Shown here one piece after another: positions 34,121 through 43,371 of a stretch of DNA of 64,000 nucleotides. Source of the stretch: Plantibacter sp. PA-3-X8 (GTDB taxonomy: Bacteria; Actinomycetota; Actinomycetes; Actinomycetales; Microbacteriaceae); assembly GCF_003856975.1 (NCBI RefSeq), contig NZ_CP033107.1, forward strand, positions 3,596,001 to 3,660,000, written 5' to 3'. A program made the position numbers and the translations under genes. The notes beneath the pieces were generated by a model that was not told the origin of the DNA, made no database searches, and worked only from the letters and a program-made list of their open reading frames with translations. Numbering within the stretch: the first letter of the stretch is position 1; each line of letters begins with the position of its first letter.

Positions 34121-34771
34121 ATGCGCCTCACGCTCGCCTCCACGTCACCGGCCAGACTCGCCCTGCTGCGGTCGAGTGGCATCGAGCCGATCGTCGTCCC
34201 GTCGTCCGTCGATGAGGAACAGGCCGTCGACGATGCGACCCGCGCCGCGGGTGCCCCCCTCGCCCCCGACGAGGTCGTGGCCCTCCTCGCCCGCGCGAAG
34301 GCGGAGGCCGCTCTGGCCGTCGTGCGCGAACGTGGCGACGCGGCCGACCTCATCCTCGGCGGCGACTCGGTGTTCGTCCTCGACGGCGTCGTCCACGGCA
34401 AGCCCCACACCCCCGAGCGCGCCCGCGAACGCTGGCACGCCCAGCGCGGCCGGACGGGGACCCTGTACTCCGGTCACTGGCTCATCGACTGCACCGGCGC
34501 CTCGCCGGTCGGGATCGGTGCGGTCGCGAGCGCCGAGGTGTCCTTCGCCGACGACCTCGACGACGCCGAGATCGACGCCTACATTGCATCGGGCGAGCCC
34601 CTGGCGGTGGCGGGAGCGTTCACGATCGACAGTCTGGGTGCCGCCTTCATCACCCGCATCGAGGGCGATCCGTCGACCGTCGTCGGCCTCTCGCTCCCGA
34701 CCCTGCGGCGTCTCGTCCGCACGCTGGGACACGACTGGCACGAGCTCCGCAACCGGCGCGGCGCCCTCTGA
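34121..34771 (+). CDS. maf: Maf-family nucleoside triphosphate pyrophosphatase
   Basis: This 216-aa protein shows LASTSPARLALLRSSGI at the N-terminus, LILGGDSVF with the catalytic Asp, GKPHTPERARE and GRTGTLYSGHW, all features of Maf house-cleaning pyrophosphatases that remove non-canonical nucleotides and affect septum formation. AAGGAA precedes the chosen ATG by about 7 nt. Its position just before accA3 repeats the mycobacterial order accD5-accE5-maf-accA3. Confidence 0.9.
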   Translation: MRLTLASTSPARLALLRSSGIEPIVVPSSVDEEQAVDDATRAAGAPLAPDEVVALLARAKAEAALAVVRERGDAADLILGGDSVFVLDGVVHGKPHTPERARERWHAQRGRTGTLYSGHWLIDCTGASPVGIGAVASAEVSFADDLDDAEIDAYIASGEPLAVAGAFTIDSLGAAFITRIEGDPSTVVGLSLPTLRRLVRTLGHDWHELRNRRGAL

Positions 34772-34823
34772 CACCCCAGCACTTGTAGAGGCGACACGTC
34801 GTTCCTGCGGCTTTTTTGTGCGT

Positions 34824-34859
34824 GTGAGCCAAAGGCTCACCCGGGCCTCCCGGTAGGCT
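34824..34859 (+). promoter_or_regulatory. 17-bp palindrome and -10 box before accA3
   Basis: GTGAGCCAAAGGCTCAC (34824-34840) is a perfect 7+3+7 palindrome. TAGGCT (34854-34859) lies 8 nt before the accA3 GTG. The palindrome overlaps the expected -35 position and looks like a regulator site. Confidence 0.45.
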
Positions 34860-34867
34860 CGTGGACT

Positions 34868-36628
34868 GTGCCACGTATAACCAAGGTCCTCATCGCCAAC
34901 CGTGGCGAGATCGCCGTCCGCGTCATCCGAGCCGCGAAGGACAGCGGGATCGCCTCCGTCGCCGTCTACGCCGACCAGGATCGCGACGCCATGCACGCCC
35001 GTCTCGCCGACGAGGCCTACGCCCTCGACGGGACGACGAGCGCGGAGACGTACCTCGTCATCGACAAGCTCCTATCCATCGCCCGACGGTCCGGCGCCGA
35101 CGCCGTCCACCCGGGCTACGGCTTCCTCGCCGAGAACGCTGACTTCGCGCGTGCCGTCATGGCCGCCGGGCTGATCTGGATCGGCCCGTCGCCCGAGGCC
35201 ATCGAGCGGCTCGGCGACAAGGTCTCGGCCCGCCACGTGGCCGAGAAGGTGGGCGCTCCGCTCGCCCCCGGCACGCTCAACCCCGTCTCGGGTGCCGAGG
35301 AGGTGCTCGACTTCGTCGACATCCACGGCCTGCCCGTCGCCATCAAGGCTGCCTTCGGCGGCGGCGGTCGCGGCCTCAAGGTCGCCCGTGAGCGCGAGGA
35401 GGTCGCCGAGCTCTTCGAGTCAGCCACCCGCGAGGCCATCGCAGCGTTCGGACGGGGCGAGTGCTTCGTCGAGAAGTACCTCGACCAGCCGCGCCATGTC
35501 GAGACGCAGTGCCTCGCCGATGCACACGGCAACGTGGTCGTCGTCTCCACCCGCGACTGCTCGCTGCAGCGTCGCCACCAGAAGCTCGTCGAAGAGGCAC
35601 CGGCACCCTTCCTCACCGACGACCAGGTGACGGAGCTCTACCGCGCGTCGAAGGCGATCCTCAAGGAGGTCGGCTACCTCGGCGCCGGCACCTGCGAGTT
35701 CCTCATCGGCAAGGACGGCACCGTCTCCTTCCTCGAGGTCAACACCCGCCTGCAGGTCGAGCACCCGGTCTCCGAGGAGATCACCGGCATCGACCTCGTC
35801 CGCGAGCAGTTCCGCCTCGCCGAGGGCGGCGTCCTCGACTACGACGACCCGCAGCCGAGCGGCCACTCCTTCGAGTTCCGCATCAACGGCGAGGACCCGG
35901 GACGCGGCTTCCTCCCGCAGCCGGGCCCGATCCACGTCTTCAAGACCTTCGGGGGCCCCGGTGTCCGCCTCGACTCCGGCGTCACGGCCGGCGACACGAT
36001 CTCGGGGGCGTTCGACTCGCTCCTCGGCAAGATCATCGTCACGGGACGCACCCGCGAGGAGGCGCTCGAGCGCAGTCGTCGCGCGCTCGACGAGTTCGAG
36101 GTCGCCGGCCTCCCCACCGTCATCCCCTTCCACCGCAAGATCGTCCGCGACCCCGCGTTCACCGCGGAGGACGGCACCTTCGGTGTCTACACCCGATGGA
36201 TCGAGACGGAGTTCGTCAACGACATCGAGCCCTGGGACGGATCCATCGATGCACAGCAGGCACCCGCTGCCCGCTCGACGGTGGTCGTCGAGGTCGGCGG
36301 CAAGCGGCTCGAAGTCAGTCTTCCGGGCGGACAGCTGGGGCTGAACGTCGGTGCACCGGTCGCCGCTCCCGCTCCGCACCGCCGCGGTGGTGCAGCGGTG
36401 GTCTCGGGTGCGACGGGTGATTCGGTCTCGGCGCCCATGCAGGCGACCATCGTGAAGCTCGCGGTCGCCGAGGGCGATGTCGTCGTGAAGGGCGACCTCG
36501 TCGTCGTCCTCGAGGCGATGAAGATGGAACAGCCCATCACGGCGCACAAGGACGGCACGGTCGGCGCGATCGACGCGACGGTCGGTGCCACGGTCTCCTC
36601 GGGTCACCAGCTCCTCACCATCAGCTGA
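34868..36628 (+). CDS. accA3: Acyl-CoA carboxylase alpha subunit (biotin carboxylase + carrier)
   Basis: This 586-aa protein charges biotin with bicarbonate and ATP and carries the biotin. The biotin carboxylase part (residues 1-450) shows [34 protein letters not shown], the ATP loop [11 protein letters not shown] and [18 protein letters not shown]. The carrier domain at the C-terminus has EAMKMEQP with the biotinylated Lys552. It should pair with AccD5 and AccE5 from 25.6-27.5 kb and be modified by BirA. The GTG start sits 8 nt after TAGGCT. Confidence 0.95.
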   Translation: MPRITKVLIANRGEIAVRVIRAAKDSGIASVAVYADQDRDAMHARLADEAYALDGTTSAETYLVIDKLLSIARRSGADAVHPGYGFLAENADFARAVMAAGLIWIGPSPEAIERLGDKVSARHVAEKVGAPLAPGTLNPVSGAEEVLDFVDIHGLPVAIKAAFGGGGRGLKVAREREEVAELFESATREAIAAFGRGECFVEKYLDQPRHVETQCLADAHGNVVVVSTRDCSLQRRHQKLVEEAPAPFLTDDQVTELYRASKAILKEVGYLGAGTCEFLIGKDGTVSFLEVNTRLQVEHPVSEEITGIDLVREQFRLAEGGVLDYDDPQPSGHSFEFRINGEDPGRGFLPQPGPIHVFKTFGGPGVRLDSGVTAGDTISGAFDSLLGKIIVTGRTREEALERSRRALDEFEVAGLPTVIPFHRKIVRDPAFTAEDGTFGVYTRWIETEFVNDIEPWDGSIDAQQAPAARSTVVVEVGGKRLEVSLPGGQLGLNVGAPVAAPAPHRRGGAAVVSGATGDSVSAPMQATIVKLAVAEGDVVVKGDLVVVLEAMKMEQPITAHKDGTVGAIDATVGATVSSGHQLLTIS

Positions 36629-36670
36629 CCCGACCGGCGCCTTCGGGCGTCGCATCGGACCCGGCGACGA

Positions 36671-36676
36671 TACGCT
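36671..36676 (+). promoter_or_regulatory. -10 box of the double-HTH regulator gene
   Basis: TACGCT, then GAACAG, then GTG: leaderless arrangement with 6-nt spacing. Confidence 0.5.
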
Positions 36677-36682
36677 GAACAG

Positions 36683-38320
36683 GTGTCAGCAGCCGACCTC
36701 CTCGAAGATGCGTTGGATCGTGTGGCGGACTTCGACGCCGCCGGTGCGATCGCGCTGCTCGAGGCAGAGCCGCACGCGGCGTCCGATCCCCGCGTCCTCG
36801 CCCTCCTGTCCTACGCCCGGTTCACCACCGCCGACTTCGCGGGTTGTCGCCGGGACGCGGTGGACGCGCTCGCCGCCTCGACGGACTCCGACCGGACGAC
36901 GCGCCTGCTCGTGCTCGGAGCCGCCGGGCTGGCCCTCGGATCGGACCGCTCGTCCGGCTCGGAACTGGAGGGGTGCTTCGCGGAGGCGGACGCCCTCGTC
37001 GACGACGGCGGCGACCTCGAACCGACCCTGGCCTGGCTCGTCGGGTACCTGCTCGTCGAGGGTGCCGTCGTCAACGTCCTGATCCACGCCGCCCGGCGCT
37101 TCGCCGACGCGTTCGCCGACGACATCGCCGCCACCCCGGGCCGCTTGTACCGGACACTCGTCGACGGGGTCCTCGCCCGCCTCCTGCTCAACGAGGGGCG
37201 CGTCGCCGAGGCCGAGGCCGCCGCGCTCGCGATGTTCGAGCGGGCCGGGAGCGGACCGACCGCGCTGTACGCGGAGGCCGTGCAGTGCCTCGTCGCAGGG
37301 AACCGTGCCGAGCAGGGGGCGACCAGGACGCTCGCACGCCGCGTCCGCCAGGCCATCCCCGAGCCCACGGGCGCCTTCCAGACGACGTGCTACCTCCTCG
37401 TCGGCTACGGTCTCGCCGCCCTCGCGGACGACCACGGAGCCGCAGCCCTCGCGAGGAGCGCCTCGGGGAACGACTTCAGCGGCCTGTCCGTCCAGGACCG
37501 CGCCCTCGCGATCGAGCTGCTCGTCTCGAGCGCCTTCCTCGACCGCGACCTCGTCGAATCGGAACGCCTCATCGGCTTCATCGCCGCCGACGTCGACCGC
37601 AGGGTCCCCGGGCCGGCCATCCTCCGGATGCAGTGCAAGCTCGAACTCCTCCGTGGGCGACCCGCCGAGGCGCTGGCGCTCGCGCGCACGGCGACCACCC
37701 GCGCGTTGGTCGACGGCCGCATGCTGGAAGCCGGGATCGGCGAGATCCTCGCGACGCGTGCCCTCATCGCCATGTCCGACCGGACGCAGGCCGTCCGTGA
37801 GCTGGCCGCGCTCGCCGAGCAGGCGGTCCTCGGCGGGCACACCGCCGCGACCCGCTCCGCCGCCCGGGAGCTGAAGGCGATCGGCCGACGTCTCGCGCCG
37901 GTCGCGGGATCGGGTTGGGACGGACTGTCGCCCCGTGAACGCGAGGTCGCCCTGCTCTCCGCGGAGGGCAACTCGACGGCGGAGATCGCGTCCGTCCTCC
38001 AGCTCTCCTCGCGCACGGTCGACGCGCACGTCACCCGGGTGCTCGCCGCGTTCGGGATCGTGTCCCGCCGCCAGCTCCCCTCACGGCTCCCGGCCACGCT
38101 GCCGTTGACCGCCGTCCCCGTCCCGACCGCGCCGCTGACGCCCCGACAGCGGGACCTCACCGAACTCGTCGCGGACGGCCTGTCGAACGACGAGATCGCG
38201 ACGGCCCTCGGCATCTCCCGCAAGACCGTGGAGAAGCATCTGAGCGCCGTCTTCCAGGCCTGGGGCGTGCGCTCGCGGGTCGCCGTCGCACGCATCGTGC
38301 TCGCGAACCGCGATCGGTGA
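36683..38320 (+). CDS. Regulator with two tandem LuxR-type HTH domains
   Basis: This 545-aa protein has a long Ala-rich helical, TPR-like region (residues 1-405) and two LuxR-type DNA-binding domains in a row: about 412-465 (LSPREREVALLSAEGNSTAEI, then SSRTVDAHVTRVLAAFG) and about 483-545 (LTPRQRDLTELVADGLSNDEI, then SRKTVEKHLSAVFQAWG). There is no receiver domain and no Walker motif, unlike LAL regulators. Two adjacent HTH domains in one chain are unusual because LuxR domains normally dimerise between chains. Ligand and targets are unknown. The GTG start follows TACGCT by 6 nt. Confidence 0.8.
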   Translation: MSAADLLEDALDRVADFDAAGAIALLEAEPHAASDPRVLALLSYARFTTADFAGCRRDAVDALAASTDSDRTTRLLVLGAAGLALGSDRSSGSELEGCFAEADALVDDGGDLEPTLAWLVGYLLVEGAVVNVLIHAARRFADAFADDIAATPGRLYRTLVDGVLARLLLNEGRVAEAEAAALAMFERAGSGPTALYAEAVQCLVAGNRAEQGATRTLARRVRQAIPEPTGAFQTTCYLLVGYGLAALADDHGAAALARSASGNDFSGLSVQDRALAIELLVSSAFLDRDLVESERLIGFIAADVDRRVPGPAILRMQCKLELLRGRPAEALALARTATTRALVDGRMLEAGIGEILATRALIAMSDRTQAVRELAALAEQAVLGGHTAATRSAARELKAIGRRLAPVAGSGWDGLSPREREVALLSAEGNSTAEIASVLQLSSRTVDAHVTRVLAAFGIVSRRQLPSRLPATLPLTAVPVPTAPLTPRQRDLTELVADGLSNDEIATALGISRKTVEKHLSAVFQAWGVRSRVAVARIVLANRDR

Positions 38321-38358
38321 ACTCCGGCGTCTCAGCGGCGGTTCGACGAGGACGACGG

Positions 38359-39795
38359 CTATTCGACGATGTGCATGGCGCGCGCAGCGTCGGTGATCGA
38401 CCCGGTGAGTGACGGGTAGACCGTGAAGGCACGTGCCACCTGGTCGACGTTCAGCCGTTGCTCGACCGCGAGGGCGAGCGGGAAGATGAGCTCGCTGGCC
38501 TTCGGGGCGACGATGACCCCGCCGATGACCGTCCCGCTGCCGGTCCGCGCGAACAGCTTGACGAAACCGTCCTTGATGCCCATCATCTTGGCGCGCGGGT
38601 TCTGGGCGAGGGGCAGCTTGTAGATCTCACCCTGGGCGATGCCGTCCTCGATCTGCTTCTGGGTCCAGCCGACGGTCGCGATCTCGGGCTGCGTGAAGAT
38701 GTTCGCGGCGACGTTGCGGATCTCGGTCGGGTTCACCGCGTCGCCCATCGCGTGCAGCATCGAGGTGCGACCCTGCATCGACGCGACGGACGCGAGCGGC
38801 AGGAAGGTCGTGCAGTCACCGGCGGCGTAGATGTTGGGGACGCTCGTGCGCGCCACCCGGTTCACACGGATGTGCCCGGAATCGGTCAGCTGCACGCCAG
38901 CCTCCTCGAGACCGATCCCGGCGGTGTTGGGCACCGAACCGACCGCCATGAGGCAGTGCGAACCCTCGACCGTGCGCCCGTCGGAGAGCGTGGCGACGAC
39001 GCCGGTCTCGGTCCGTGTGACGGAGTCGGCCCGCGACTTCGACAGGACCGTCATGCCGTTGCGCTTGAAGACGTTCTCGATGACCGCTGCCGCATCGGCG
39101 TCCTCACCGGGCAGCACCTGGTCGCGGCTCGAGATGAGCGTGACCTTCGAGCCGAGCGCCGTGTAGGCGGAGGCGAACTCGGCGCCCGTAACGCCCGAGC
39201 CGACGACGATGAGGTGCTCGGGGACGGAGGTGAGGTTGTAGAGCTGCGTCCAGGTGAGGATGCGCTCGCCGTCCGGCAGGGCGGAGGGCAACTGGCGCGG
39301 GCTCGCGCCGACGGAGACGACGACGGTGTCAGCCTCGATGCGGTCGAAGTCGGTGCCGCCGGACAGGTCGGTCGAGACGATGACCTCGTTCGGTCCGTCG
39401 AGCCGCCCCTGACCGTTGACGATGCGGACACCGGCACGGATGAGACTCGCCCGCATGTCCTCGGACTGCTGGCGGGCCAATCCGAGCAGCCGTTTGTTGA
39501 CGGCGGCGAGGTTCACGGCGACCTCGGGACGGCTGGGCTTCCCGGTGGTCTCCGAGCGGACGAAGAACTGCACACCGAGGTCGGCCGCCTCGCCGATGGC
39601 CCCGACCGCGTCGGCCGTGGCGATGAGGCTCTTGGACGGGACGACGTCGGTGATGACCGCCGCGCCGCCGACGCCCGTGCGCTCCACGAGCGTGACGTCG
39701 GCCCCGAGCTGTGCCCCGGCGAGGGCAGCCTCGTACCCGCCGGGTCCGCCTCCGATGATCGCCACTCGCTGCTTGCGTTCGAACTCGTAGGCCAT
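38359..39795 (-). CDS. lpdA: LpdA-like NAD(P)H:quinone-type flavoprotein
   Basis: This 478-aa protein has the dihydrolipoamide dehydrogenase fold: FAD motif VAIIGGGPGGYEAA (residues 11-24), NAD motif IVVGSGVTGAEFA, IYAAGDCT and a C-terminal interface domain. The two redox cysteines are replaced (Ala46 and Val51 in GGAAVITDVVPSK), and the end reads TVYPSLTGS rather than the catalytic His-Pro segment. It therefore cannot be a lipoamide dehydrogenase and fits mycobacterial LpdA (Rv3303c), a quinone reductase. A GAGAAT box 6 nt before the ATG supports the start. Confidence 0.88.
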   Translation of the reverse strand: MAYEFERKQRVAIIGGGPGGYEAALAGAQLGADVTLVERTGVGGAAVITDVVPSKSLIATADAVGAIGEAADLGVQFFVRSETTGKPSRPEVAVNLAAVNKRLLGLARQQSEDMRASLIRAGVRIVNGQGRLDGPNEVIVSTDLSGGTDFDRIEADTVVVSVGASPRQLPSALPDGERILTWTQLYNLTSVPEHLIVVGSGVTGAEFASAYTALGSKVTLISSRDQVLPGEDADAAAVIENVFKRNGMTVLSKSRADSVTRTETGVVATLSDGRTVEGSHCLMAVGSVPNTAGIGLEEAGVQLTDSGHIRVNRVARTSVPNIYAAGDCTTFLPLASVASMQGRTSMLHAMGDAVNPTEIRNVAANIFTQPEIATVGWTQKQIEDGIAQGEIYKLPLAQNPRAKMMGIKDGFVKLFARTGSGTVIGGVIVAPKASELIFPLALAVEQRLNVDQVARAFTVYPSLTGSITDAARAMHIVE

Positions 39796-39911
39796 GCGTC
39801 CATTCTCGCGCGCCACCAGGGGCGGGACCAAACCCGTTCGGGCCTGCGGCGGTGGGCATCGTGCGCGGATGAGCGGGGTCGGCACGGTTGGGCGGCGGCC
39901 CCGCCCCTGTC

Positions 39912-39917
39912 TAGAGT
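39912..39917 (+). promoter_or_regulatory. -10 box of punA
   Basis: TAGAGT, then 6 nt, then the punA ATG; leaderless arrangement. Confidence 0.5.
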
Positions 39918-39923
39918 GAGAGG

Positions 39924-40757
39924 ATGTCCGAAACCTCTGCGAACCCACTCGATCTGTCCGATGTCGATCCCTTCGAGATCGCCCGCGAAGCCGCCGGCCA
40001 GATCGCTGAGAAGACCGGCGTGGAACGCCACGACATCGCACTCACCCTCGGCAGTGGCTGGGGCAAGGCGGCCGACCTGATCGGCGAGACGACGGCGACG
40101 ATCCCGGCCTCCGAGATCGTCGGCTTCTCGAAGCCGGCGCTCGAGGGCCACGTGGGCACCCTGCGCTCGGTCCTGCTCCCGAGCGGGAAGCGTGCGCTCG
40201 TCATCGGCGCCAGGACGCACTACTACGAGAACCATGGTGTCCGTCGTGTCGTGCACAGCGTGCGGACGGCCGCTGCGGCCGGCGCGGGCATCATGGTGCT
40301 GACGAACGGCGCAGGCGGCATCAAGGACCACTGGACGCCCGGCACGCCCGTGCTGATCAGCGACCACATCAACCTCACGGCCGACTCGCCGCTCGAGGGC
40401 GCGACGTTCATCGACCTCACCGACCTCTACGCCAAGCGGCTGCGGGACATCGCGCACAGCGTCGCTCCGGAGCTCGACGAAGGCGTCTACACGCAGTTCC
40501 GCGGACCGCACTACGAGACCCCGGCCGAGGTCCAGATGGCGAAGGCGATCGGCGGCCACATCGTCGGCATGTCGACCGCGCTCGAGGCGATCGCCGCACG
40601 TCAGGCCGGCATGGAGGTCCTCGGGATGTCGCTCATCACCAACCTCGCCGCCGGCATCCAGCAGACGCCGCTCAGCCACGCCGAGGTCATCGAAGCCGGC
40701 CAGGCGGCCGAGCCGGTGATCAGCAAGCTCCTCGCGCAGATCGTCGCGGCCCTGTGA
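39924..40757 (+). CDS. punA: Purine-nucleoside phosphorylase (trimeric type)
   Basis: This 277-aa enzyme splits inosine and guanosine with phosphate to a base and ribose 1-phosphate. Motifs are LTLGSGWGKAAD, GARTHYYENHG, TNGAGGI, FRGPHYETPAE (phosphate and base site) and GMSTALEAIAARQ. The size and motifs fit the trimeric class. The stop overlaps the pmmB GTG, so the ribose 1-phosphate product may be handled by the next enzyme. M. tuberculosis has the same pair (Rv3307-Rv3308). Confidence 0.94.
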   Translation: MSETSANPLDLSDVDPFEIAREAAGQIAEKTGVERHDIALTLGSGWGKAADLIGETTATIPASEIVGFSKPALEGHVGTLRSVLLPSGKRALVIGARTHYYENHGVRRVVHSVRTAAAAGAGIMVLTNGAGGIKDHWTPGTPVLISDHINLTADSPLEGATFIDLTDLYAKRLRDIAHSVAPELDEGVYTQFRGPHYETPAEVQMAKAIGGHIVGMSTALEAIAARQAGMEVLGMSLITNLAAGIQQTPLSHAEVIEAGQAAEPVISKLLAQIVAAL

Positions 40758-42457
40758 GCGAGGCGACGAGCCTGCTCGCGACCGCCGAGGCCTGGCTCGC
40801 CCAGGATCCCGACGACGAGACCCGGGCCGAACTGGCAGGCCTCGTCGAGCGCGCCCGGGTGTCCGACGACGTGGCCGTCGCCGAGCTGCACGACCGCTTC
40901 GACACCCGACTGCAATTCGGCACTGCCGGGCTCCGCGGTCGCATCGAGGCCGGCTCCAACCGGATGAACCGGGTCCTCGTGTCGCAGGCCGCGGCCGGGC
41001 TCGCCGCCTACCTGATCGAGCAGGCGCCGGAAGGGGTGACGCCGAGCGTCGTCATCGGATACGACGGCCGGAAGAACTCCGCCGTGTTCGCCAGCGACAC
41101 CGCCGAGCTGATGGCCGGTGCCGGTGTCCGCGCAATCCTGCTCCCACGGCTCCTCCCGACGCCCGTCCTCGCGTTCGCCGTGCGGTTCTTCGACGCCTCC
41201 GCCGGAGTCATGGTGACCGCGAGTCACAATCCGCCCGCCGACAACGGCTACAAGGTGTACCTGGGCGGTGAGCACGACGGGTCCCAGATCGTCTCCCCCG
41301 CCGACGCGGCCATCGCCGCCCACATCGGGCGCATCGCCGAGACGGCGCTCGTCCAGGACCTCCCGCGCAACGACGGGTTCGAGATCGCGGGCGAGGACGT
41401 CGTCGACGCCTATGTCGCCGAGACCGCGGCCGTCGCACCCGCCCCGGCGGGCGGCCAGCTGCGCGTGGTCTACACGGCCATGCACGGCGTGGGTTGGGAG
41501 ACGACCCGACGCGTCCTCGAGACCGCCGGTTACCCGGCACCGGAACTCGTCACCGAGCAGATCGATCCCGATCCCACCTTCCGGACCGTCAGCTTCCCGA
41601 ACCCGGAGGAGCCGGGCGCACTCGACCTGTCCTTCGCGACGGCGCGAGCAGTCGGCGCCGACCTCATCATCGCCAACGACCCCGATGCCGACCGCCTGGC
41701 GATCGCGATCCCCGACGACGCGGCGCCGTCGGGGTTCCGTCGACTCACCGGCAACGAGGTCGGTCTCCTCCTCGGCTGGCGGGCCGCCCAGGCCGCCAGA
41801 GCCGCACTCGACGGCGACGCGGCACCCGAGGGCACGCTCGCGTGCTCGATCGTCTCCTCCCCCGCCCTGCGCATCGTCGCCGAGGCGCACGGCCTCGAGT
41901 TCCGGGAGACGCTCACCGGGTTCAAGTGGATCTCCCGGACGCCGGGCATGGTCTTCGGCTTCGAGGAGGCCCTCGGCTACCTCGTGAACCCCGGGACCGT
42001 GCGCGACAAGGACGGCATCTCGGCCGCCGTGGCGTTCCTCGGTCTCGCGACGGCGTCGGCGCAGGCGGGCGAGAGCGTCGCGGGGCTCCTCGACCGGTTC
42101 GCGGACACCTTCGGTTCCTTCGGCAGCGACCAGATCTCCATCCGCTACGCGGAGCTCAGCCGCATCGGCGAGGTCATGTCCGGGCTCCGGGCACTCCCGC
42201 CGACGGAGCTCGCGGGAGCCCGGGTGACCCGGATCGACGACCTCGCCGACGGCTTCGAGGCGCTCCCGCCGAGCGACGTCCTGCGCGTCTGGCTCGACGA
42301 CGGCACCCGGGTCATGATCCGGCCGAGCGGCACGGAACCGAAGCTCAAGGTGTACGTCGACGTCCAGTCCGCCGACGGCGACGCCGCCGAGCGGGCGGCG
42401 ACGGTCACCGCGCGGCTCGCCGCGCTGCGGACGGATCTCACGGCGCTCGTCTCCTAG
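40754..42457 (+). CDS. pmmB: Phospho-sugar mutase (PmmB family)
   Basis: This 567-aa alpha-D-phosphohexomutase superfamily enzyme has the phosphoserine loop TASHNPPADNGYKVY, the metal loop NDPDADRLAIA, the sugar loop GFEEALGY and the phosphate-binding end RPSGTEPKLKVY. It could act on glucose, mannose or pentose phosphates. The 4-bp overlap with punA and the nearby deoA point to a phosphopentomutase role that converts ribose 1-phosphate to ribose 5-phosphate, but this is inference. Confidence 0.9.
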   Translation: MSEATSLLATAEAWLAQDPDDETRAELAGLVERARVSDDVAVAELHDRFDTRLQFGTAGLRGRIEAGSNRMNRVLVSQAAAGLAAYLIEQAPEGVTPSVVIGYDGRKNSAVFASDTAELMAGAGVRAILLPRLLPTPVLAFAVRFFDASAGVMVTASHNPPADNGYKVYLGGEHDGSQIVSPADAAIAAHIGRIAETALVQDLPRNDGFEIAGEDVVDAYVAETAAVAPAPAGGQLRVVYTAMHGVGWETTRRVLETAGYPAPELVTEQIDPDPTFRTVSFPNPEEPGALDLSFATARAVGADLIIANDPDADRLAIAIPDDAAPSGFRRLTGNEVGLLLGWRAAQAARAALDGDAAPEGTLACSIVSSPALRIVAEAHGLEFRETLTGFKWISRTPGMVFGFEEALGYLVNPGTVRDKDGISAAVAFLGLATASAQAGESVAGLLDRFADTFGSFGSDQISIRYAELSRIGEVMSGLRALPPTELAGARVTRIDDLADGFEALPPSDVLRVWLDDGTRVMIRPSGTEPKLKVYVDVQSADGDAAERAATVTARLAALRTDLTALVS

Positions 42458-42486
42458 CCCCTCGACGGGCTGAGCGGCCTGGCGGT

Positions 42487-42511
42487 GTGCGGCCCGGAGA
42501 CCGGGCCGCAC
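42487..42511. terminator. Hairpin between convergent pmmB and PTS genes
   Basis: GTGCGGCCCGG pairs perfectly with CCGGGCCGCAC over a 3-nt loop. No long T-run is present. It probably ends both convergent transcripts. Confidence 0.65.
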
Positions 42512-42514
42512 CGG

Positions 42515-42787
42515 TCAGCCGATGGCGCGTTCGAGCTTCTCGGTGAGTTCGGCGAGGTCGAAGTAGTTGTCGATGACGACGATGTCGGCGAAGGTCTTGC
42601 CGATGCGCTCGACGAGCTCCGGCGAGGTCAGGATCACCTGGGCGTCGGCCGCGGTCGTGCCGAGGCTCTCGATGTCACCGGCGACGACATCGGCCTCGAG
42701 GTCGAGGCGTTCGAGCGCGCGTTCGGCGTTGAGCTTGAGGATCGCGGAGGAGCCGACCCCCGAACCGCAGACGGCGACGATCTTCAT
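42515..42787 (-). CDS. PTS EIIB component (ascorbate/lactose-like fold)
   Basis: This 90-aa protein begins MKIVAVCGSGVGSSAIL; Cys7 is the phospho-acceptor in the CGSGxGSS loop of ascorbate/galactitol/lactose-type EIIB. It is encoded after, and overlaps by ATGA, an EIIA gene. No EIIC permease is present in the window, so the pair may serve a distant permease or a regulatory role. ptsI, the general PTS kinase, is at the right edge. Confidence 0.82.
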   Translation of the reverse strand: MKIVAVCGSGVGSSAILKLNAERALERLDLEADVVAGDIESLGTTAADAQVILTSPELVERIGKTFADIVVIDNYFDLAELTEKLERAIG

Positions 42788-43251
42788 GCCTGGTCTCCGA
42801 TGCTCAGGGGGGACGCACCGAACACGGCGCGCACCTCGTCGAGCGTCGTGGCCGCTGCGAGCCGCGGGATGGCGGTCTCGTCGTTGAAGACATTGGCGAT
42901 CTCCGCCACCCAGCCCACGTGCGACTCGGCGGTGGTGACGGCGAGGCCGAGGACCACCGAGACGGGGTCGTTGTGGGGGTGTCCGAACCGCACCGGAGCA
43001 GCCAGGGTCGCGACGACGAGGGCGTCGTCGTGGACGTCGGCACCCGGTCGGGCGTGCGCGAGCGCCAGGCCCGGCGCGATCACGACGTATGCGCCGAACT
43101 CCTCGACGACGTCGATCATCCGCTGGGTGTATGCGGCGTCCGTCGCGTGGGTGTCGGACAGCAGCGCTCCGGCTACGCGGATCGCCTCGCGCCAGTCGTC
43201 GGCTTCGACGTGGAGCGCGACGCTGGCTTCGGACAGTTCTGGGAGTGGCAT
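42784..43251 (-). CDS. PTS EIIA component (fructose/mannitol/ascorbate type)
   Basis: This 155-aa protein has the EIIA phospho-histidine loop APGLALAHARPGADV with His66, and the later PVRFGHPHNDPVSVVLGLAV, typical of the mannitol/fructose/ascorbate family. It should receive phosphate from HPr and pass it to the overlapping EIIB. I chose the ATG at 43251. The genes lie between nucleoside salvage genes, which hints at a pentose- or nucleoside-related sugar, but nothing identifies the substrate. Confidence 0.82.
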   Translation of the reverse strand: MPLPELSEASVALHVEADDWREAIRVAGALLSDTHATDAAYTQRMIDVVEEFGAYVVIAPGLALAHARPGADVHDDALVVATLAAPVRFGHPHNDPVSVVLGLAVTTAESHVGWVAEIANVFNDETAIPRLAAATTLDEVRAVFGASPLSIGDQA

Positions 43252-43371
43252 CGCTTCAATCAGAGGATCGGTCGACCCGAATGGATCGGAACCATCGTAA
43301 CGCTCCGAGGCTGGAAGCCTGCCGCGCAGGTGCCGCCCAGGCGGTCGCCGGAACAGCACCTGCCGGCATCG

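Noticed and set aside
34812..34817. TTTTTT as a terminator after maf
   Set aside because: No GC-rich stem stands directly before it; the nearby palindrome lies after the T-run.
38359..39795. Dihydrolipoamide dehydrogenase
   Set aside because: Both redox cysteines and the catalytic His segment are missing, so I call it LpdA-like.
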